Of a DNA stretch of 33,527 bases, positions 16,256 through 25,177 are shown in pieces (the first letter of the stretch is position 1; every line of letters starts with the position of its first letter). This stretch comes from Hyphomicrobiales bacterium (GTDB lineage Bacteria; Pseudomonadota; Alphaproteobacteria; Rhizobiales; Methyloligellaceae), in assembly GCA_028280515.1 (NCBI GenBank), contig JANQLP010000242.1:1-33527 (forward strand). Direction: 5' to 3'. The translations under genes and the position numbers were made by a program. Below the pieces are notes generated by a model. The model was not told the origin of the DNA. It saw nothing but the letters and a program-made list of their open reading frames with translations, and ran no database searches.

Positions 16256-16990
16256 CTAGTGGCGCCCGCCCTCGAGATAGGCGGCGCGGATCTCTTCCTT
16301 TGCGAGCAGGCTCTTGCCCGTGCCCTGCATCGTGATCTCGCCATTGACCATGACATAGCCGCGATGGGCGAGTTTCAGCGCGTGAAACGCGTTCTGCTCG
16401 ACAAGAAACACGGTCAGACCGCGCTCGCGGTTCAGATCGCCAATGACGGAAAAGATCTGTTTGACGATAAGCGGTGCGAGGCCCAGTGAGGGTTCGTCCA
16501 GCAGGAGCAGTTTGGGTCGGCCCATGAGGGCCCGGCCGATCGCCAACATCTGTTGTTCGCCGCCCGACAGCGTCCCGCCGCGCTGCTCGGCGCGTTGTTT
16601 GAGGATCGGAAACAGGGTGAAGACCTCTTCCAGATCCTCCTCGTAATACTTGTCTTCGGTGAGTTTCGCGCCGATCTGGAGGTTCTCCAGAACCGTCATG
16701 CGCGGGAAGATCCGGCGACCCTCGGGCGCCTGCGCAAGGCCGAGCCGCATAATGTCGTAGGTCGCCATGCGCGTGATATCCCGACCCTCAAACGTGATCG
16801 AGCCGTCGCGCGCCCGAGGGCGGCCGCAGATCGTCATCATGAGCGTGGACTTACCGGCACCGTTTGCGCCGATGAGCGTGACGATCTCTCCCTCTTTCAC
16901 TTCGATATCGACGCCGCGCAGCGCCTGGATCTTCCCGTAGAAGGCCGTGATGCCCGTGGCTTCGAGCAGGATCGGTTTCTTACCGGCCAT
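16256..16990 (-). CDS. livF: Branched-chain amino-acid ABC transporter ATPase LivF
   Basis: 244 residues. One of the two ATP-hydrolysing subunits on the cytoplasmic face of the importer. It has a Walker A GANGAGKST near residue 38-46, an LSGGEQQMLAIGRALM signature, a Walker B LLLLDEPSLGLAP and the switch His in FLVEQNAFHAL. The short length without the extra C-terminal segment of LivG, and the wording of the signature, mark it as LivF. The ATG is three bases after the livG stop. Confidence 0.95.
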   Translation of the reverse strand: MAGKKPILLEATGITAFYGKIQALRGVDIEVKEGEIVTLIGANGAGKSTLMMTICGRPRARDGSITFEGRDITRMATYDIMRLGLAQAPEGRRIFPRMTVLENLQIGAKLTEDKYYEEDLEEVFTLFPILKQRAEQRGGTLSGGEQQMLAIGRALMGRPKLLLLDEPSLGLAPLIVKQIFSVIGDLNRERGLTVFLVEQNAFHALKLAHRGYVMVNGEITMQGTGKSLLAKEEIRAAYLEGGRH

Positions 16991-16993
16991 GGT

Positions 16994-17818
16994 TCAGGCG
17001 ACCTCCTCGTCCTCGACCCCGAGATAGGCGGCAATGACATGGGGGTCCGAACGTACGAAGTCCGGTGTGCCGTCGGAGATCTTGACGCCGTAATCGAGCA
17101 CGGCGATATGGTCGGAAATCTCCATCACCACGCTCATGTCATGCTCGATGAGCAGGATGGCGATTCCTTCCTCTTTGCGAATGTCGAGCAGCAACTGGTT
17201 GAGCTGATCGGATTCGCGCGGGTTCAGGCCGGCCGCCGGTTCGTCGAGGCACAGCAACAGCGGCTGCATGCACATGGCGCGCGCGATCTCAAGCCGGCGC
17301 TGGGCGCCGTAAGGGAGGTCGGCCGCGGGATCGTCCGCCCGGTCGATGAGTTGAATCTTCTCCAGCCAGTGCTTGGAGCGCTCGACCGCCTCGCGCTCGG
17401 CTTTTTTGAACCCGGACAGTCCGAGGAGGCCCGCGATCGCAAATCGGGAGGCGTGGACCAGCGGGTTGTGCTGCGCGACCATCAGGTTCTCCAGCACGGT
17501 CATACCGCCGAACAGCCGGATATTCTGGAACGTCCGCGCCACCCGCGCCTGGCGCGCGATGACATGGTCGTCGAGGCGCTCCAGCAGGTACTCGCGCCCG
17601 TCGCCATGGGTCATCTGGATCATGCCTTCGGTCGGCTTGTAGAATCCGGTGATACAATTGAAGACCGTGGTCTTGCCGGCGCCGTTCGGTCCGATCAGGG
17701 CGGTGATGTCGTTCCGGCCGGCCTCGAACGACAGATTGTCGATGGCCACCAGACCGCCGAACCGCATGGTGAGGTGGCGGACGCGGAGAATCGAATCCTT
17801 CGCACCGGGCGCACTCAT
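16994..17818 (-). CDS. livG: Branched-chain amino-acid ABC transporter ATPase LivG
   Basis: 274 residues from the ATG at 17818, which overlaps the livM stop by four bases (ATGA). The frame is open for 131 more codons upstream, but that stretch lies over livM and is Arg-rich shadow sequence. Domains: Walker A GPNGAGKTT (about 41-49), the long LivG-type insert with ARTFQNIRLFGGMTVLENLMV, signature LPYGAQRRLEIARAM, Walker B LLCLDEPAAGLNP, and a C-terminal BCA-type extension ending in the DPHVIAAYLG block. Confidence 0.95.
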   Translation of the reverse strand: MSAPGAKDSILRVRHLTMRFGGLVAIDNLSFEAGRNDITALIGPNGAGKTTVFNCITGFYKPTEGMIQMTHGDGREYLLERLDDHVIARQARVARTFQNIRLFGGMTVLENLMVAQHNPLVHASRFAIAGLLGLSGFKKAEREAVERSKHWLEKIQLIDRADDPAADLPYGAQRRLEIARAMCMQPLLLCLDEPAAGLNPRESDQLNQLLLDIRKEEGIAILLIEHDMSVVMEISDHIAVLDYGVKISDGTPDFVRSDPHVIAAYLGVEDEEVA

Positions 17819-19128
17819 CCCTTGCCCTCTTGCACAAGTTCGCCCGAGACGGCCTTCCTCTCTTTCAGATAGACGGACGGCTCGCGTGACGTGATGAGGC
17901 CGCGCGGGCGCCAGATCATGATCAGGACCATCGCGAGGCCGAACATGAGCATGCGGTACTGCTCGAGTTCGCGAAACAGCTCGAACCCGCCGATCATCAC
18001 GATCGCCGCGATCACCACGCCGATCTGGCTGCCCATGCCGCCGAGAACGACGATAGCGAGAATGATCGCCGATTCGATGAAGGTGAACGACTCCGGCGAA
18101 ATGAAGCCCTGCCGGGTTGCGAAGAAGCTTCCTGCAAAGCCGCCGAACATGGCGCCAATCGCAAATGCGGAGAGCTTCGTGTTGCGCGTGTTGATGCCGA
18201 GCGAGCGGCACGCGATCTCATCCTCCCGCAGGGCCTCCCACGCGCGCCCGAGCGGCAGGCGGCGCAGGCGCGTGGTGATGAAATTGGTGATCAGGGCCAG
18301 CACGAGGATGATGTAGAACAGGAAGATGATGCGGTTCATCGGCGAGTAAGGGATGCCGAAGAACTCGTGAAAGGACGGTTCGCCGCGCCGCGTCAGCTCC
18401 AGCCCGAAAAAGGTCGGGCGGGGAATCCGCGTGATGCCGTCGGGGCCGTTCGTCAGCGAATACCAGTTGATGAGGACGATGCGGATGATCTCGCCGAACG
18501 CCAGCGTGACAATGGCGAGATAGTCGCCCCTGAGCCGCAGCACCGGAAACCCGAGAATGATCCCCCACAGCGCCGCGAGGAGACCGGCAAGTGGCAGCGC
18601 CACCCAGAACGACAGGCCGAAATGCGTCGCGACAAGGGCGTAGGAATAGGCCCCGACCGCATAGAACGCGACGTAACCGAGGTCGAGGAGCCCGGCGAGC
18701 CCGACCACGACGTTCAGACCCCAGCCGAGCATGATGTAGGTCATGACCATGATCGCCACATCGAGAATGTAGCGGTCGGTAAAGGGCAGGAACGGAAGCG
18801 TGACCGCGAAGGCGACCAGGGCCGGGGTCAGCCACGGCGAGGCTTTCTCGAAGGTGCGGCCCAAAGGCGCGAGCAGGGGGGCGAACGCCGACTGCGTATG
18901 CGTGCCGCCCCAGAAGAACAGGTTCAGAAGTAAACGTCCGACAAACACCGCTCCGACTGCGCCGGCGAGAAGCCAGGGGCGCGGCTGGAGCAGCAGCTTG
19001 CCGGGATCGTCGACCGTCCGGATGCCGACTATGAACGCAAACAGCGCGAGCGAGATGAACGCGGCGATGGCGGCATCCTTGAGCGCTTCGGGGAGCCGGG
19101 CGGACAAAGATGTTGCGGATTGCGCCAA
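17815..19128 (-). CDS. livM: Branched-chain amino-acid ABC transporter permease LivM
   Basis: 437 residues with a TTG start at 19128, three bases after livH, with a GGAGAAGG site inside the end of livH. About ten membrane segments are visible. The first (about 18-33) and second (about 49-70) form an N-terminal extension before the core permease domain, which begins near residue 125. Core motifs are NVVVGLAGLLDLGYVAFYAVGAY, the EAA-type loop LRLRGDYLAIVTLAFGEIIR, and ALREDEIACRSLGINTRNTKL, where it contacts the ATPases. The extended N-terminus is common in alphaproteobacterial LivM. Confidence 0.94.
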   Translation of the reverse strand: MAQSATSLSARLPEALKDAAIAAFISLALFAFIVGIRTVDDPGKLLLQPRPWLLAGAVGAVFVGRLLLNLFFWGGTHTQSAFAPLLAPLGRTFEKASPWLTPALVAFAVTLPFLPFTDRYILDVAIMVMTYIMLGWGLNVVVGLAGLLDLGYVAFYAVGAYSYALVATHFGLSFWVALPLAGLLAALWGIILGFPVLRLRGDYLAIVTLAFGEIIRIVLINWYSLTNGPDGITRIPRPTFFGLELTRRGEPSFHEFFGIPYSPMNRIIFLFYIILVLALITNFITTRLRRLPLGRAWEALREDEIACRSLGINTRNTKLSAFAIGAMFGGFAGSFFATRQGFISPESFTFIESAIILAIVVLGGMGSQIGVVIAAIVMIGGFELFRELEQYRMLMFGLAMVLIMIWRPRGLITSREPSVYLKERKAVSGELVQEGKG

Positions 19129-19131
19129 ACC

Positions 19132-20046
<915 letters not shown>

Positions 20047-20090
20047 ATACCCCCCTGCAATGCCGGCAATGCCAGTCCATCGCGGCAACT

Positions 20091-20136
20091 ACTAAATCAA
20101 ATCGGTCCGCTGCTTACAACGGTTGCTTGCAACCGT
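20091..20136 (-). promoter_or_regulatory. Candidate promoter and operator of the liv operon
   Basis: On the minus strand TTGTAA (20119-20114) and TTTAGT (20096-20091) are separated by 17 bases. Abutting the -35 is a perfect palindrome, ACGGTTGC-TT-GCAACCGT at 20119-20136 (8-bp arms). This is where a dimeric regulator would bind. The same palindrome could instead be a weak 3' hairpin for the CDGSH gene, but no T-run follows it. Confidence 0.5.
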
Positions 20137-20165
20137 GACGAGGTCTTGGAGGTAGGCTCAGTCAG

Positions 20166-20408
20166 CTACAGGAGGTTATGCGACCCATCGCAGAACGGAG
20201 GATCGCCCGTATCCTTGCATCCGCAAAGATAGACGGTTTCGGTCTTTTCCGCGGTAAAGACCAGCGGTTCGATGCCGGTTTCTTTATGGGCGCCGTCGCA
20301 GAAGGGCTGTTTCTCGGAGCGCCCGCATCGGCACCAGGCGTACCGGCGTCCTTCCTGGACTTCGACTTCGTACGGTCCGAGTTGTGCAGGAATTGGATCT
20401 TCAGCCAT
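20166..20408 (-). CDS. Double CDGSH iron-sulfur domain protein
   Basis: 80 residues from the ATG at 20408, chosen because it gives the compact family form and has an AGGGAAG-like site. It contains two CDGSH-type [2Fe-2S] sites with three Cys and one His each: C26, C28, C37, H41 (in CRCGRSEKQPFCDGAH) and C62, C64, C73, H77 (in CGCKDTGDPPFCDGSH). Bacterial tandem CDGSH proteins are soluble redox or cluster-transfer proteins with no settled role. It is divergent from the beta-oxidation operon and upstream of livH on the same strand. Confidence 0.93.
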   Translation of the reverse strand: MAEDPIPAQLGPYEVEVQEGRRYAWCRCGRSEKQPFCDGAHKETGIEPLVFTAEKTETVYLCGCKDTGDPPFCDGSHNLL

Positions 20409-20667
20409 GTTTGCTTCCCTGTTCAAAAACGCGCATGAACCTGAGCGCGCCCGTTCGCACACGCTTATCCAATTCATGAGCGAAGAACAACCGTCACGTT
20501 TGTCGTAACACGTGCCTGCACGTTTGAAACGAGGTGTTTTTGTACGTGTGAAGAGAGTTGATGCCGGCGCTGCATCTGAACGGCCAGAAATCCTGTTTCT
20601 TTCATTAGTGCGAGGGGTTAAACAGTAGCAGGGGTCCCGGGGGGCGTCGGAGAAGGAGGCAACGCCC
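20409..20667. promoter_or_regulatory. Divergent control region with repeated CACGT elements before fadE
   Basis: Between the CDGSH and fadE-type genes. It contains a perfect palindrome ACGTGC-CT-GCACGT (20510-20523), a direct repeat of CACGTTTG (20495-20502 and 20519-20526, 24 bases apart), and another ACGTG at 20544-20548. A weak -35/-10 pair (TTGAAA 20524-20529, TGTGAA 20547-20552) overlaps the repeats. This looks like an operator cluster for a dimeric regulator of the beta-oxidation operon, but the promoter boxes are poor. Confidence 0.45.
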
Positions 20668-23154
20668 ATGTCGACGCTCGTATATATACTTGTGTGTTTC
20701 GCGGCGCTTGTCTTCCTGGCATTGCGTCAGGCGCCGCTGTCGATTTGGGCCGCCGTAGTGGCCGTTCTGGCCCTGCTCGCGCAGGTCGGCCTGCCGTTCT
20801 TCGAGCCCGTCCTCTCATTCTCTTCCGGCGCCTGGGTCGGATGGCTGCTCGCTGTTCTGCTCGGGGCGCTTGCCTTGCCGGACGTGCGCCGCCGCATTGT
20901 CATCGAGCCAGCTTACAACACTTTGAAAAAGGTTATGCCGAGCGTCTCGGAAACCGAGCAGGAGGCGCTCGAGGCGGGGACCATCGGATGGGACGCGGAA
21001 CTGTTCTCCGGTGCGCCCGATTGGTCGCGTCTTGCCGAAGTCAGACCGCCCACGCTCTCCGCCGAGGAACGTGAATTCCTCGAAGGCCCGACCGAGGAGC
21101 TGTGCCGGATGCTCGACGACTGGGATATCCGCCATAACCGGCGCGATATTCCGAAAGAGGTTTGGAAATTCATCTCCGAGAAGGGCTTCCTCGGGATGCT
21201 GATCTCGAAGGAGCATGGCGGCCTCGGCTTCTCCGCCCAGGCGCAATCGCTGATCATCGGCAAGATTTCATCGCGGTGCCCGGACGTTGCCGTGATTGTC
21301 ATGGTGCCGAATTCGCTTGGTCCGGGCGAACTGATCGAACGTTACGGGACCGACAAGCAGAAGACGAAGTACCTGAAGCGCTTAGCGACGGGCAAGGAGA
21401 TTCCCTGTTTCGGCCTGACCGGACCGACATCCGGCTCCGATGCGGCGGCGATGCGCGACATCGGGGTCGTGTGCAAGCAGAAGGTCGGCGGCAAGGAAAC
21501 GCTCGGCCTGAAGCTCAATTGGGAGAAGCGGTACATTTCGCTCGGGCCCAATGCGACGCTGCTTGGCCTCGCATTCATCGCCATTGATCCGGACGGGCTG
21601 CTCGGCGGTGAAGAGGAACTCGGCATTACGGTCGCACTCATTCCAACCGACCACAAAGGAGTGGAAATCGGTCGCCGGCATTTGCCGGGGGGCGTCGCGT
21701 TCCCGAACGGTCCCAACTGGGGCAGGGATGTGTTCGTCCCGCTCGACTGGGTGGTCGGCGGCAAAGAGGGCATCGGGCAGGGCTGGCGCATGCTCATGGA
21801 ATGCCTCTCCGAAGGGCGGTCCATTTCGCTGCCAGCGTCGAGCACGGCGGCGGCCAAGGGGGCGCTCCGCGCAACATCGGCCTACGCTCGCATTCGCAAG
21901 CAGTTCGGTCTGCCGATCGGGTTCATGGAGGGCATCGAGGAGCCGCTCGCCCGTCTGGTCGAGACGGCCTATGTGAACGAGGCGGGACGTTCGGTAACGG
22001 CGTCCATGGTGTCCGCGGGCGAGAAACCCTCGGTGATTTCCGCGATCCTCAAATATCAGACGACCGAGCGCATGCGGCGGGCGATCAACGACGCGTTCGA
22101 CATCCATGGCGGGCGCGCCATCTGTGACGGCCCGTCCAATTACCTGCAGACCGGTTATCAGGCTGTGCCCGTCGCGATCACGGTCGAGGGCGCCAACATC
22201 CTCACCCGGACGCTCATCACATTCGCGCAAGGGGCGCTTCGCAGTCACCCCTGGCTCTACAAGGAGATATTGGCGCTGCGCGAGCCCGATCCCGAGATCG
22301 GAATTGACGAATTCGAGCAAGCTTTCGAAGGCCACGTGGCGTACACGGTTGCCAATATCTTCGGCTCCCTGTTTCACAACCTGACGGGCGGCTATCTGGC
22401 AAGCGCGCCGTCCCAGGCGCGTGCGACCAGCCGTTGGTATCGCCAGCTTGCACGCAGCGCGCGCACCTTTGCGCTCGTTGCCGATGTGAGTGTGGTGAGC
22501 CTTGGCGGTGGCCTGAAGATCAAACAGAAGATCACCGGGAGGCTCGCCGACGCGCTGTCGGAGCTCTATCTGCTGTCCTGTGTCCTGAAACGGTTCGAGG
22601 ATGACGGTCAGCCATCCGCGGACCGCAAGATCGTGGACTATTGCGCCGCCAATTGCCTGTACAGGTTTCAGCAGGCGATCAAGGGCGTGCTCGACAATTT
22701 TCCCGTGACGCCGGTCCGCTACCTGATCTATCCGCTGGCGTTCCCCTTTGGCGCCCGCCGGCGCCCGGCCACCGATCGGCTTGGCAAGGATCTCGCGCGC
22801 GCCGTGTTGGAGCCGGGCGAGGTGCGCGATCGTCTCACGCGCGACATCTACGTCACTGACGATCCGGACGATCCGCTGGGCATTCTTGAGCATACGCTCA
22901 CCAGGATCATTGCCGCGCAGGAAGCCGACAAGAAGCTTGAAAAGGCCGTCCGGTCCGGCATTATCCAGCGCACTCACGCCAATGACTGGATCGCCGACGC
23001 AAGGAAGGCCGGCGCGATTACGGACGACGAGGCGACTGCACTGAACGAACTGGAAGCCCTGGTTGCCCGCGTCATCGCGGTCGATGATTTTGATCCGGCG
23101 GAAGTCGTTCCGCACTATAAGAGTTCCGAAAGCAAAAGCCTGGCAGCCGAATGA
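20668..23154 (+). CDS. FadE-type acyl-CoA dehydrogenase
   Basis: 828 residues, close to Escherichia coli FadE (814). It performs the first step of fatty-acid beta-oxidation, oxidising acyl-CoA to trans-2-enoyl-CoA with FAD. The N-terminus has two or three hydrophobic segments (about 4-20, 25-45 and 55-72) that anchor it in the inner membrane, as in FadE. The ACAD core runs from about 135 to 530: GFLGMLISKEHGGLGFSAQ, the FAD-binding CFGLTGPTSGSDAAAM, and INDAFDIHGGRAICDGPSNY. The C-terminal third corresponds to the DUF1974 region specific to FadE. An AGAAGGAGG site precedes the ATG by 8 bases. The stop overlaps the next gene by four bases (ATGA). Confidence 0.94.
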   Translation: MSTLVYILVCFAALVFLALRQAPLSIWAAVVAVLALLAQVGLPFFEPVLSFSSGAWVGWLLAVLLGALALPDVRRRIVIEPAYNTLKKVMPSVSETEQEALEAGTIGWDAELFSGAPDWSRLAEVRPPTLSAEEREFLEGPTEELCRMLDDWDIRHNRRDIPKEVWKFISEKGFLGMLISKEHGGLGFSAQAQSLIIGKISSRCPDVAVIVMVPNSLGPGELIERYGTDKQKTKYLKRLATGKEIPCFGLTGPTSGSDAAAMRDIGVVCKQKVGGKETLGLKLNWEKRYISLGPNATLLGLAFIAIDPDGLLGGEEELGITVALIPTDHKGVEIGRRHLPGGVAFPNGPNWGRDVFVPLDWVVGGKEGIGQGWRMLMECLSEGRSISLPASSTAAAKGALRATSAYARIRKQFGLPIGFMEGIEEPLARLVETAYVNEAGRSVTASMVSAGEKPSVISAILKYQTTERMRRAINDAFDIHGGRAICDGPSNYLQTGYQAVPVAITVEGANILTRTLITFAQGALRSHPWLYKEILALREPDPEIGIDEFEQAFEGHVAYTVANIFGSLFHNLTGGYLASAPSQARATSRWYRQLARSARTFALVADVSVVSLGGGLKIKQKITGRLADALSELYLLSCVLKRFEDDGQPSADRKIVDYCAANCLYRFQQAIKGVLDNFPVTPVRYLIYPLAFPFGARRRPATDRLGKDLARAVLEPGEVRDRLTRDIYVTDDPDDPLGILEHTLTRIIAAQEADKKLEKAVRSGIIQRTHANDWIADARKAGAITDDEATALNELEALVARVIAVDDFDPAEVVPHYKSSESKSLAAE

Positions 23155-25160
23155 CAGACACATCCTCTGTGGACGTCCAAACTACCCCGCCCGACGTCAA
23201 AGATCTGAAGGACTGGCGGTTCGAGATCGATTTCGAAGATATCGCCTGGGCCGTGTTCGACCGGCAGGGCGAGTCGATGAATTCGCTCGGCCACAGACCG
23301 ACCCTCGAGCTGGCATCGATCATCTCCAAGGTGGAAGATGCGGCGGACAAGGGCGAGGTGCGCGGTCTGGTGATCATATCCGGCAAGGACAATTTCATTG
23401 CCGGGGCCGATATTCGTGAATTCGACAATCTCGGAGACACCGAACAGGTTGCCGAGGCCGTGACGGCGACCATAGACTTGTTCGACCGTATCGAGAAACT
23501 CCGCGTTCCGGTCGTGGCGGCGATCCACGGCTATTGCCTCGGCGGCGGTCTTGAGCTCGCCATGGCCTGCCATTACCGCATTGCCGACCGGGAAGAGGGC
23601 ACGCGGCTCGGCTTTCCGGAAGTGAAGCTCGGCATCTTTCCCGGTCTTAACGGCACGGTGCGCTCGATCGAGCTGGCCGGCGCCATGTCTGCCATGCAGA
23701 TGATGCTGACGGGCCGCATGTTGCGGCCGGGACCGGCGCGCGCCATCGGCATCGTCGACCAGCTCGTACCGACCCACCATCGGCTCAGATGGGCGGCGCG
23801 CAAGGCGGTGTTGCAGAAGCGCAAGTCCAAGGGCGCGGCCTGGTGGAAGAAGCTGCTGCGCAAGGCGCCGTTTCGCGAGTTCCTGGTCAAGCAGATGCGA
23901 AAGAAAACCGCCGAGAAGGTGCGCGAAGACCACTATCCCGCGCCGTTCAAGCTGATTGAGCTGTTTTCCGAGTTCGGCGACAGCCGGCGGCGCATGAAAG
24001 CCGCGGAGACGCGTCTCTTTGCACCGCTCATGACCAGCGATACCGCACGTAATCTGCGCCGGGTGTTCCGGCTCACCGAGATGCTCAAGAGCGAAGCGCC
24101 GAAGGGCACGTTCGAACCGTTGCGGGTTCACGTGGTCGGCGCCGGGACGATGGGCGCGGACATTGCGGCCTGGTGCGTGGTGTGCGGCATGCAGGCCAGC
24201 CTCCAGGATCTGAACGACGATCAACTCAAGAAGGCGATGGTGCGCGCGAAGAATCTGTTCAAGAAGCGGTTCCGCACGAAGCGGGACGTCGATGCGGCGG
24301 TTGCGCGCCTGATTTCCGACAAGGACGGCAAGCACATCGCCCGCGCCGACGTCATCATCGAGGCGATCGTCGAGAAGCTTGAAATCAAGCAAAAGGTGTT
24401 TGCGGATCTCGAAACCAAAATCAGGCCGGGGGCGGTGCTCGCCACCAACACCTCGTCGTTGAAGATCGAGGACATCGCCCAGTCGCTGAAGGACCCGGCC
24501 CGGCTCATCGGCCTGCATTTCTTCAACCCGGTGCCGCAGCTGCCCCTTGTCGAAGTCATCATGGGGGCGGGGAGCCGCGAGGCGGAAGTGCGCAAGGGCT
24601 GCGCGTTCGTCACCGCCATTCGCAAGTTCCCCCTGATCGTCAAGAGCTGCCCGGGCTTCCTCGTCAATCGTGTGCTTGCGCCCTACATGCTGGACGCCGT
24701 GCGGCGGTATCAGGAAGGCGAACCGCGTGAGAAGATCGATCAGGCGGCACTCAATTTCGGCATGCCGATGGGGCCGCTCGAACTATGCGACGTGGTGGGA
24801 CTGGACATTTGCAAACATGTCGCGGAGACGCTGGGACTCGGTCCGGTTGCGGACAGCGAGCTCGACCGCCTCGTTGTAAACGGCAAGCTCGGCAAGAAAA
24901 CCGGCGAGGGGTTCTATGTCTGGGAGAAAGGCAAGCCGAAACGTCAGAAGGTCTCGTTTGACGAGGATGACCTTGTGACTCTCGGACGCGATCTGGTAAA
25001 GCCGCTGATCGACGAGTGTGAGCGTGCGCTGTCCGAGCGCATTGTGGAGAGCGCTGATCATGTCGATGCGGGTGTCATCTTCGGTACCGGCTTTGCTCCG
25101 TTCAGGGGCGGGCCTTTGCACTACAGAAATCGGGACAAGCGCGCCGCGGAAGCGGCCTGA
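23151..25160 (+). CDS. Bifunctional enoyl-CoA hydratase / 3-hydroxyacyl-CoA dehydrogenase (FadJ/FadB type)
   Basis: 669 residues. It hydrates enoyl-CoA and then oxidises the 3-hydroxyacyl-CoA with NAD. The crotonase half (about 20-200) has NFIAGADIREF (81-91), the oxyanion-hole GGGLELAMAC (131-140) and both catalytic Glu residues, E135 and E157 (in FPEVKLG). The dehydrogenase half has the NAD-binding VHVVGAGTMGADIA from about 325, SSLKIEDIA, and the catalytic His456 in HFFNPVPQ. The C-terminal domain follows, with GPLELCDVVGLD and GFAPFRGGPL. At 669 residues it is somewhat shorter than E. coli FadB/FadJ. Overlap with the dehydrogenase gene means translational coupling. Confidence 0.94.
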   Translation: MTDTSSVDVQTTPPDVKDLKDWRFEIDFEDIAWAVFDRQGESMNSLGHRPTLELASIISKVEDAADKGEVRGLVIISGKDNFIAGADIREFDNLGDTEQVAEAVTATIDLFDRIEKLRVPVVAAIHGYCLGGGLELAMACHYRIADREEGTRLGFPEVKLGIFPGLNGTVRSIELAGAMSAMQMMLTGRMLRPGPARAIGIVDQLVPTHHRLRWAARKAVLQKRKSKGAAWWKKLLRKAPFREFLVKQMRKKTAEKVREDHYPAPFKLIELFSEFGDSRRRMKAAETRLFAPLMTSDTARNLRRVFRLTEMLKSEAPKGTFEPLRVHVVGAGTMGADIAAWCVVCGMQASLQDLNDDQLKKAMVRAKNLFKKRFRTKRDVDAAVARLISDKDGKHIARADVIIEAIVEKLEIKQKVFADLETKIRPGAVLATNTSSLKIEDIAQSLKDPARLIGLHFFNPVPQLPLVEVIMGAGSREAEVRKGCAFVTAIRKFPLIVKSCPGFLVNRVLAPYMLDAVRRYQEGEPREKIDQAALNFGMPMGPLELCDVVGLDICKHVAETLGLGPVADSELDRLVVNGKLGKKTGEGFYVWEKGKPKRQKVSFDEDDLVTLGRDLVKPLIDECERALSERIVESADHVDAGVIFGTGFAPFRGGPLHYRNRDKRAAEAA

Positions 25161-25177
25161 GGCTCCGGAGGGCGGCC

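Noticed and set aside
16553-17872. A plus-strand frame of 439 codons opposite livF and livG
   Set aside because: Antisense to two intact ATPase genes with full Walker motifs.
21382-23163. A long minus-strand open frame opposite the FadE-type gene
   Set aside because: Composition is typical of antisense shadow frames, and the plus-strand gene is clearly real.
23115-24518. A 467-codon minus-strand frame opposite the FadJ-type gene
   Set aside because: No family features; the plus strand has both catalytic halves of a known enzyme.
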